A stretch of 64,000 nucleotides of DNA from Morchella semilibera. Lineage: Eukaryota > Ascomycota > Pezizomycetes > Pezizales > Morchellaceae. The stretch is taken from the NCBI GenBank assembly GCA_009192285.1, contig WBVU01000010.1, forward strand, positions 310,001-374,000, given 5' to 3'. The notes beneath the pieces were generated by a model. That model was not told the origin of the DNA. It worked only from the letters and a program-made list of their open reading frames with translations, and searched no databases. Positions 56,036-64,000 of this stretch are shown here, piece by piece (position 1 is the first letter of the stretch; each line of letters starts with the position of its first letter). A program made the position numbers and the translations under genes.

Positions 56036-59000
56036 TCAACTAAAGCTACCTTTCGCCAAAACACCCAATACACTCTGCCTCTTCAATCCCTCCTTCTTCC
56101 TCTCAATCTTTTTCTTTGCCTCTCTCTCGTGTACAACTTTACTCCTGAGCTGCTCTCTAGTGTGGAAGTTGATTGAAGAGCTTGCCTTGCCACCCATCTT
56201 CACACCGGCACCCTCGCTCTGTTGACCGAGGGACCTTTCAGTCCCCGCAGAAGACTCTGAAAGACTACTTGAGGTTGTACGCCGAAGAAGAGTTGGTACT
56301 TTGAAGGCGGAGGAACTGCTAGAGGCTTGAAATGCAAGCTTGGTGGTATTGCTTGTGGCGCTACTGGAGCGCATGACAGCGACACGGTCGATGACGGTGC
56401 AGATACGTTCCCGTCGGAGAGCAGCAGTTGTGTCTTCCTCTTCATCGTTATCCGAGAAGTCAATTTGGGAGTCATTTTCCTCGACGAGGAAGGATAATTG
56501 CTACGAGGGAAGTCAGTCATGATCTGTCACTCGGCCATAAACAAAGGAGGGGTAAATCACCTCTCGGATTTGGGCCAGTGATGAGACCTTAGTTTTGGCG
56601 GGCCTTCTGCTTTGTGGTATTGAAAATTGTGCGACCCCCTCACTAGCCTCTCTGCTGGGATCCTTACTCCCTTCACCAAGCTGTTCATCCCCTCCCATCG
56701 GGGCCGGACTCGCCTCCTCACTTCCCCCAACTGTCTGATTTTGTGAGACACAGTCCGTCTGCGATACCATGCCCAGCTCGATAAACAAATCCTCCTCCCC
56801 TCTATCCAAGAAGTCCATCTCTTCATCCCTATCACGATCCTCAATTGCCGCTAAGAACGCCGCTCTCTTAGGGTTAGCAGCGATCCTTTCGATCTTATCA
56901 TCCTTGAGAAGCTCTTTCCTCATCTTCGCCATCTGCCTTCGCTTTGCGGCCCTACGCCGTGCCTCTGCGTCATCTTCGTCTTCAGAGTCATCGAGGTCGA
57001 AATTGGCACCGCGCTTCTTACGTAGGAACCCGGATTGCATGTCTTTGAGCAACTTGGTAACGTCCTTGGCGTCTTGTGCCATTTCACGCTCGGCGTAGAA
57101 GGCGGCCATGGCATTCTCATCAACAGTCTCAGCGTTGGTGTCGTCAACCATGTCTTCCATCTCGCTGTCATGGCCGTCGTCGGCTTCGTCGTCGGAGGCG
57201 CCACCAATGCCGGCGTATTCATCCTCCGACTCTTCTGCTTGCTCTTGGACCATCCCTTTGGCCTCACTCTTGGATTTATCAAAGTCAGTTGGTTGCTTTA
57301 GTTTCTTCGTCTTCTCGCTCTGCTTCTTTGACGACTTCTTCATCAACTCAAAGACATTGGCAATATCCACCAGCTCTTCCTCCTCCTCTTCGGCAGAGTC
57401 CAACACTCGTTCCTCGTCTTCCTCTACTTCTTCGTCAGAGAAACCCATCCTCCCCCTTACCAGCCGCCCCCTCTTCTTTCTCTGTACACCTAATTGTTCA
57501 TCTAATACCTGTGTCGGGAGGGTACCAGGTACTTCTGGCTCCGGTGTAAACCTCGGGGGTGCCGGAGTGTTCGTAACCGCAAAGCCCTGATCTTGTGTCG
57601 GGTCTGGCATATCCTCTTCGTCCGGCTCATATTGCAGCAATACCTTTGGTAGTGGCTGTGAGTCTGGCTCTACAGGCCACTTCTGACTTTGTGAGTAGTC
57701 CAGCCTGAGCCTTGCACTCTCATCTTGACTCTGGCTCTGGCTTTGTGTTCCGCCGCCAAAGTTGAGCACCTGAGTGTTAGGCATCACCTCATCCACATCG
57801 CGCCGGAGAATATCGATACGTTCTTCGGGGTTGATGGCCTGGGAAGTAGCAACCTGCACGCCCTCAGGGTTCCCCATAGTACTTTCGAAAAGCTGGGTCA
57901 TCCCAATCCCCATCATCATCGGTGGCTGGGCGTTAGGTTTGCGGAAGATGGAGGGAATCTTTGATTCAGCTGGTTTAGGAGCCGGGGCGGGAGCGGAAGT
58001 CTCCTCGTCTTCATCGTCGGAGACAACTCGCATCTTCTTGCGTTGCTGTTTCTTCTTTTTCTTGAGGGGTGCGAACTCACCATTATCGCTGTCGTCGGAG
58101 GCTTCATCGTCAATATAGGCCGACGGCATTTCAGAGAGGCGTGGTGTTGTATTTTCGGGAGGACGCATAGAGGATAAACTAAAAACGGGGGTCCTATTCG
58201 GGTCCTCGAGTTCCTCATCCTCTTTCTCCTCGTCCGAGAAATCGTTGGCATCGGGTTTCTCGCCCTCTTCTGCATCTGCGTCCTCCATCTCCTCTTCACC
58301 ACCAACATCCTCATCAGACCCTGACAAGTACTCAAAGATTGGGTCTTCTTCAGGACCACCCGCCCAATCCTCATCTTGCTCGTCATCATCATCATCGTTC
58401 TCTAGCCCTTTCTCTAGTTTCTCCTGCCTCTTCTCGGCCCTCTTGATCTTGAGTGCCTCCAGCCTAGCTTTCTCTAGGAGATCTTCCACCTCAGCCTTCT
58501 CCTTCTCCCTCTCCTCCGCGGTAGGAACAACAATTCCCTTCGCTCTTAGTTCCTGAATATGTTCCTCTCGCTCCTGCACTGCTTGCTGCCGCCCCTTCTT
58601 TACCAGCTCCATCTGCAGCTCTTTAGCACTCAACTGCCCTGCCTTCTTAACCCGCGGTGGCGATGACCGCCGCACTTTCCGCAGCTCCTGAATCATCTTC
58701 TGGCGCTCAGTGAACGCGGCAAAAGACCGGCCTTGCGCCGTGGAAACTACTCGGTCTGGTAGGATCTCAAGGTCTGAATCAGAGTCATCGGCGGCAGTAG
58801 TAGGGCGGGATGGGAGGATTACACGGACGGGCGGAAGGGAAAGTCGTTTTTTAGTGTCAGGGGGAGGCGCTTTGCCTTTTCCCTTGTCAAGGCGAGGTGG
58901 ACTAAAGACTATTTCTTTACCCTTACCTTTGTCGAGGAGGGACGGGCTGGAGGCTATTCCTTTACCCTTACCTTTATTAAGAACGATTGGAGGGCCGTTG

Positions 59001-60151
59001 TATACTGCTTTGCCTTTGCCCTTATCGAGTTTCTTTGCGGGCGTCCCATCTAGAACCATGGCTTCCAGCTGTGAGTTTGGTACTGGGATCTCTGCATCAT
59101 CCATTGCTGTGTCTTCAATCACTTCCACTATCTCCTGCTCTACAGATGGGGTTACAGGCGATGGCTTCTCTGTAATTTTCTCGGCAGAGCTGTCGGCTGT
59201 CGCGGTAGTGCGGAAATTGAACCTCTCGAATAAGCTCTCCTTCGTGATCTTTTTCCGCGTAGTCGCCTGATGCGTCAATTGCATGCTCCGCGCCATACGC
59301 TGTGTCTCCTTATGTATCTCCTCCATTGCCTTTTTCCCCGCACGTCGTCGAGTTGGCGCCTTTTGAGAGTTGACATAGTGGTTTGTATCTGAATAACTGT
59401 CTTCACCATCTTGTTCTGCTAGCTTTTTCGAGCGCTCAGCTTTAGCAGCAGCTTCTCGAGCTTTTTGAGCTTCACGCTCTGCCCTCTTGCGCGCAATTAG
59501 GGCAACAAATGCGGGAGTTCCACGCACTGCGGCAATTGTTGCTGCACCTTGCGGCCCTTCCTCTTCATCATTGCTACAATCGTCCTCTTCTCTTGCAAGA
59601 GGTGTAACGGTGGCAATGGGGGTAGGTGAGGTACGTTTCTGCTTAGGAGCGCTCTCTGGGGCTGGTGTATCATCTTCTTCTTGGTCTTCTTGGTCTTCCA
59701 TTTCTGCATCGCTATGTTCGTCGCCTCCGCCGAATATACTACGGCGCGCGCGTGGTGGGGCTGGGACCGGGGCTTTTTTTGTCTTTTCTTGTACCTCATG
59801 TGCGGCTATCATTCGCGCAGCGAGCCTCCCGCGGGGCCTTATTTCCTCTTCGTCTAGATCACTGTCTGGGTTAAATAACGACCTCCCTTTCTCGGGCCTC
59901 TTTGTACCCAACTCTTCATCATCTGAACCCAATGACGGCGCCCTGTTTCTCCTCCTGTCTGTAACACCAGGTGGAGGCTCCAAGGCCCTTTTCAGGAGAA
60001 CACTAATATCCTCTTCTACTGCATCCTCATCTTCAGAGTCACTGGCCATTAGCCTCGCAGTCTTTGTTCGCGGTGTCACAATCGGTGATGCGCTCATGCT
60101 GCTGTCCCGGGATGGTGTGCCCGGGGGGGAGGGGGTCGTTGGTGATTCCAT
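56036..60151 (-). CDS. MRC1: Mrc1/claspin replication-checkpoint mediator
   Basis: Exon 1 60151-56561 and exon 2 56500-56036, 1351 aa, with one 60-nt intron. Mrc1 travels with the replisome, links Cdc45/Mcm/Pol epsilon, and when phosphorylated by Mec1/ATR on SQ/TQ sites recruits Rad53/Cds1. The protein is highly charged with long acidic (DEEDD) and Lys/Glu coiled-coil-like tracts. SQ/TQ pairs cluster around 800-900 (SQSQSQ, YSQSQ, PTQ). The Mrc1-like domain is seen in EDEYAGIGGASDDE, AFYAEREMAQDAKDVTKLL, MQSGFLRKKR, FDLDDSEDEDD and FLAAIEDRDRDEE. The N-terminus carries KGKGK repeats (KLDKGKGKA, LNKGKGKGI, LDKGKGKEI, LDKGKGKAP), a tandem expansion. It is divergent from the MAPKK gene. The intron contains a bipartite motif site. 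Confidence 0.93.
56517..56534 (+). promoter_or_regulatory. Bipartite motif site 10 (TCATG-N4-GTCACTCGG), within MRC1 intron
   Basis: It lies inside the single MRC1 intron (56560-56501). On the transcribed strand it ends immediately before the CTGAC branch-like sequence. Confidence 0.5.
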
Positions 60152-61902
60152 GATGAAGATGTGTATATGGGAGATTCAATTCACCAGAATGTGAATGGTG
60201 AAGTAATTCTCGAAACGGCAATGTTGAATGCAACGCGTCTAGGGAAACGCGCCAAGAAGGGGTGACTTTACTTTACGCGTGAAGAATGACTAAGGGGGGT
60301 TCAAATATTTATAGCACGTGATCTTGCGGGATGGGTTAGGGTTGTATAGGAATGAATAACACGTGATAGTAAACGCGGGGTCTTGAGCAGCAGCAGGCGC
60401 AGCAGCAGGCGCAGTATCTGGGAGAAAAGGGTCTTTAGAGGGGTTTTTCCCATTTGACGGGCTGAATGGTAACGATAGGAAGCAATAGGCAGAAAGGACA
60501 TGGACCATATAATGATCGATCATTCTGTATCGAGGATCTTTCTTAATTACTCTCGCCGCCGCTGCCAGTGCTGGTAAACAACAAAGTGTTTCTGCGAGAT
60601 TTCTTTCACCGACATACTTTTTTTGGGGGGAGGGGGGCGAGTTTTTTTTTCTTCTCCTTTTTTCCCCTCTTGTCCTATTGTTTTTTGTTGTTTCCTTTTG
60701 CCCCACTCCCCATGGCCGTACATACATGTAGGCGTAGCGCGGTCGTCGTGGTAGGCCATGCTAAGAATAGAAAACCACTTGTGGGCCATGTTCCCCTTTC
60801 TCTATATCGGGCGCTTGTAGTGATTTGATGGGCCCCAGTTGTGGATTTTTGGTTTGTTAATGGGCGTTTACGGATGGTCATGAAGAAGATCTAGAGGCCA
60901 TGAAAACATGAAAAGGTATCCACCGTTGCAATGTCTGAGTAATTTGTATACGTAGATCTAGAGCCGTAGCAAGTGGTGGTGATGATCGAGGATACAAAGC
61001 TCGCGTATATAACGACCTCCTACTTAAACCTTCTCCTCCCAGCTCATCCATAGGAATATACCTCCCCCTTCCCCAATTGACGTTCAGGAGAGTATTACTC
61101 AGTGTGTGCCTTGGGGTATCTACCTAATTGACTTATTGGGCCGGTAATAATTTCTCTCGTCCTCTCTTTAGAAGAATCAGTCAGCATATACTGCTCTCGA
61201 GCTGCTACTTATTTAGTAGGGTGTTTTTCTCTTCTCTCCTTCCTTTTACCACTGCTCTTGCTGCATCCCTCAATCTTTTATTATTATTATTATTATTTAT
61301 TATTCTTTTGCTTGGACGTCTCCATCTATCCAAAACAAACCCCTTCTATAGTTCTCCGGGTTTCACGATCTCTCTTTGGTGTTTCCCAAACCCAGGCCAT
61401 CTTCGGACCAGGGGACATAAAGCATTCCCCTGCCTGTCCTGTCTGTCGCCTACCTGCCTGCCTACCTACCTGCCTGCTGCCTGTAGACTGCCCCGCCCCA
61501 CCACCAACCACCATTCACTTCAACCGCTATCTTGTATTTCATACATACAACCACTGCCCCCCCCCCCGTAATCCTTCTGATTTCTGGCTTTTGGGCCTTT
61601 ATCTGCAACTCCGCGCGTCTTGTCTTGTCGCATCCTGTGATTGTGGGCCAATAACCACAAAAGCACAGCACAGACAGCACAACAGAAAAGAAAGAACGGA
61701 CCGCCGCCCCCCCCCCCCTCCTCTAATCATACTCATACCCCCCCCTCCTCTCTTCTTCACCGTTCATCACCCACCATCTCTCCCTCTTCTACTCCTATCT
61801 CTCCTACCCATCTCTCTCGTCCCCATCCTCTTTCTCTTCCTTTCATCCAAACTGCCCCCCATTCTGATCAACTCGCCCACCCCCCCATCTACAACATCAA
61901 CA
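60152..61902. promoter_or_regulatory. Divergent promoter region, MRC1 / MAPKK
   Basis: 1.75 kb without a gene. The MRC1 side has a duplicated CAGCAGCAGGCG unit (about 60390-60413) and a TACATGTA (60723). An ACGCGT (MluI box-like, S-phase gene element in yeasts) occurs near 60234 and again near 60276, close to the MRC1 start. The MAPKK side, 61110-61900, is strongly pyrimidine-rich with C runs and a TTA repeat (61276-61305), probably a long leader. Confidence 0.5.
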
Positions 61903-63826
61903 ATGACCGAAGAATCAGGCTTCAAAGCCAAGTCGCTCAAGCGCAAGAACTTGAAGGGTTTGAAGCTTTCAGAAACCCCCAAACCGGCGGCCCCGGCGAT
62001 AGAAGATCCTGCGGCCAAAATCAACGACATTGGCGACCAGCTCAGCACGCTCGAGATAGGGGTGGAGTTTAAGCTAGACCTGAGAGCGGAGGATCTAAAG
62101 GTTGTGAACGAGCTTGGAGCCGGTAATGGCGGGACGGTTAGTAAAGTGGTGCATGCGCCGACAAAGACAATCATGGCGAAGAAGGTACGTTTTTTTCTTC
62201 TCTCTATATTCTATCTATTCTTCGGTTCGGGTTCAAGAGGGGTAGGAGGGGGTTGGTATGCTCCGGGTATTTGGCAGTTGTTGGGGAGTGGGGTCACGGG
62301 AGTGCAGATACGAGGTGAATGGAAACGGATTGGAAACGGAAGACTAACTTCGAGTCAAGGTTATACATATAGATGCGAAACCTTCAGTCCGGAAACAGAT
62401 AGTGCGCGAGTTGCACATCATGTACGAATGTCACTCTCCCTATATTGTCTCCTTCTACGGTTCCTTCCTCAATGAAGGGGATGTAGTCATGTGCATGGAA
62501 TACATGGACTGCGGGTAAGTAACCAAGCTCTCGTTTGATTTCAAAAAACTGTACGCTTTCATTCGAACTTCAATTTATTAACAGCTCCGCAGTTCGCTAG
62601 ACTCAATCGCCAAAAAGGTAGGGCCAATTCGAATCGACGTTCTCGGGAAAATTTCAGAAGCCGTAGTGGAAGGTCTCAACTACCTCTACAACGTTCACCG
62701 AATCCTTCACAGAGATGTCAAGCCCTCCAATATCTTAGTCAACTCCCGCGGTTCAATCAAGCTTTGCGATTTTGGTGTTTCCGGTGAACTTATCAACTCC
62801 ATTGCCGACACCTTCGTCGGCACATCAACCTACATGTCCCCCGAGCGTATAAAGGGAGCCAAGTACTCTGTCAAATCTGATGTCTGGTCGCTCGGTCTCT
62901 CACTCCTCGAGTTGGCCATCGGGCGCTTCCCCTTTGACGCTGACGGCACCAGCGCCGGAACCCGTGCTTCCGCTGGTCCAATGGGAATTCTCGATCTCCT
63001 CCAGAAGATTGTCAACGAGCCAGCGCCGCGCCTTCCCAAGAACAAGGCCTTCCCGCCGAGCTTGGAGAAGATGATTGAACACTGCCTCATCAAGGACCCC
63101 GAGAAGCGACCTTCTCCCCAGGAGCTTCTCGAGGAGTCATTCATGCGCGCCGCGAAATCAACTAACGTAGATCTTGAAGCATGGGCGCACGGCATCCTCG
63201 ACAAACCCCTCAACCGCCCATCGCGCCAGTCACAAATGATGTCACCTCCACCCGCCGCGCATCGTGAGTCCCCTGCCCCACCAAGGCAATCAATACATGA
63301 GCCTCCACAGGCCCCGCGCCGCCCTTCATCCGGATCGGACCGTGTAGATCGCGAGCGGGACCGCCCAGACAGGGGCCACAATTCCCCGCTTGGACACCAC
63401 CCAGCCCGGACCAGCTCGCACACGGGCCTCCGCGAGGAGGGTAGCAGCCACTCGCGCTCCGGCTCCGGCTCACGATCAGGATCACGACACCAGCTCCACA
63501 AGAGCCACACTGAGCCATCGAACCCCCCGACGGTGGACCGGGAGGCCCGGGAGGCCCGGGAGAGGGCCCGGGAGCAGTACATTAGAGAACAGCACGAGGT
63601 TGAGCGACTACGGCAGAAAGATCTGGAGCGCGAGAGAGAACGCGAGAGGGACTATCTCCAGGGCACGATCGGCATCGGGTTCGAGGGCATGCAGATTGGT
63701 GCACCACCCGGAGCACAGCCGGAGATGAGGGAGAAGAAGAGGTTGCCCCCGATGGGCGTCATGAGCAGTGGCAGCGGAACGGGGATGAATAGCAGGCCGG
63801 TGGAGGAGTGGAATGGACGTCGTTAG
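61903..63826 (+). CDS. MAP kinase kinase, Ste7/Fuz7/MEK-2 type
   Basis: Exons 61903-62184, 62360-62514 and 62593-63826, 556 aa. Dual-specificity kinase of the mating/filamentation MAPK cascade (acts between Ste11 and Fus3/Kss1 homologues). N-terminus KSLKRKNLKGLKLS is a basic docking-like motif for the MAPK. Gly-rich loop GAGNGGTV (72-79), ATP Lys in MAKK at the exon 1 end, HRDVKPSN (about 185), DFG (about 205), and the activation segment SGELINSIADTFVGTSTYMSPE with Ser/Thr targets. The tail after about residue 360 is unusually long: Pro/Ser-rich, Arg/Asp- and Arg/Glu-rich, with a predicted charged helix. Intron 2 has two acceptors; only the second (CCGCAG, ending 62592) keeps the frame. The ORM and Arp1 genes are unrelated neighbours. 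Confidence 0.94.
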
Positions 63827-64000
63827 GGTCAACGGAGTGATGGATTCTTTTTTTTTGCCTGTTTTGTTCTCTGTCTTTTTTTTGTCCATTTTGTCCTTTT
63901 TTGTGGTCCTTTTGGACAATTTCTCCCTTCTATAGTGTGTAGTTTTTTTTTTCTTCTTCCAAATTATATCCATTTCCGCTACATCTTTCTTCTCGTTCCA
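63827..64000. other. 3' flank of the MAPKK gene
   Basis: T-rich sequence with several T8 runs, consistent with a 3' UTR. No further gene begins before the window ends. Confidence 0.5.

Noticed and set aside
61258-61902. In-frame open stretch ahead of the MAPKK ATG
   Set aside because: It is open only because the leader is pyrimidine-rich. The conserved kinase N-terminus starts at 61903.
56513-62475. Many open frames antisense to MRC1 and in the MAPKK leader
   Set aside because: They are complementary-strand shadows of acidic or pyrimidine-rich sequence, with Ser/Leu-rich repetitive translations.
1-64000. CRISPR arrays, bacterial operons or phage
   Set aside because: The window is plainly eukaryotic (spliced genes, intron-bearing tRNA). 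No regularly spaced repeats were seen.

Overview
The window looks like nuclear DNA of a filamentous ascomycete (Pezizomycotina). Genes are split by many short GT..AG introns (mostly 43-113 nt) with CTAAC/CTGAC-like branch sites. The gene set is typically fungal: Ste7-type MAPKK, Mrc1, Utp11, Arp1, Orm, Par32-like GRGGAGN protein, Mx-type dynamin, Air-like zinc knuckle protein, Msh5. The gene-poor blocks full of short repeats would suit a Pezizomycete (truffle or morel relatives), but that narrower placement is inference.

Layout. 1-5.2 kb: no convincing gene, only degenerate open frames and small hairpin or inverted-repeat elements. 5.2-8.5 kb: two minus-strand genes, a small Cys/His-rich conserved protein and an ORM sphingolipid regulator. 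10-18 kb: three plus-strand genes, Air-like zinc knuckle, MSH5 and an F-box protein. 18.9-21.5 kb: minus-strand dynamin-like GTPase. 22.9-23.8 kb: HAD hydrolase (+). 25.2-26.4 kb: aldo/keto reductase (-). 26.4-33 kb: gene-poor block. 33-36 kb: aldehyde dehydrogenase (+) with unusually long introns. 39.2-39.7 kb: GRGGAGN protein (+). 41.5-43.4 kb: Arp1 (-), divergent from dihydroorotase (+, 43.8-44.9 kb). 45-51.4 kb: gene-poor except for one intron-containing tRNA-Gly(UCC). 51.4-53.6 kb: secreted type-B carboxylesterase (+). 54.2-55.0 kb: Utp11 (-). 55.5 kb: second, identical tRNA-Gly(UCC) (-). 56.0-60.2 kb: Mrc1 (-), divergent from the Ste7-type MAPKK (+, 61.9-63.8 kb).

The genes are mostly unrelated housekeeping functions: rRNA processing, replication checkpoint, meiotic recombination, pyrimidine synthesis, dynactin, lipid homeostasis and signalling. 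I see no biosynthetic cluster, no intact transposon and no defence island. Exon boundaries below were derived by hand from splice motifs, frame continuity and family conservation.

The most interesting signal is non-coding. A bipartite 18-bp motif, consensus TCATGNNNNRTCACTCGG, occurs ten times with a perfect RTCACTCGG half. All ten lie on the plus strand, in intergenic or intronic DNA, and at least seven looser copies exist. It has no shared flanks, so it behaves like a protein-binding or architectural site rather than a transposon remnant. The palindrome TACATGTA is also strongly over-represented (24 copies found by eye), again only outside genes.
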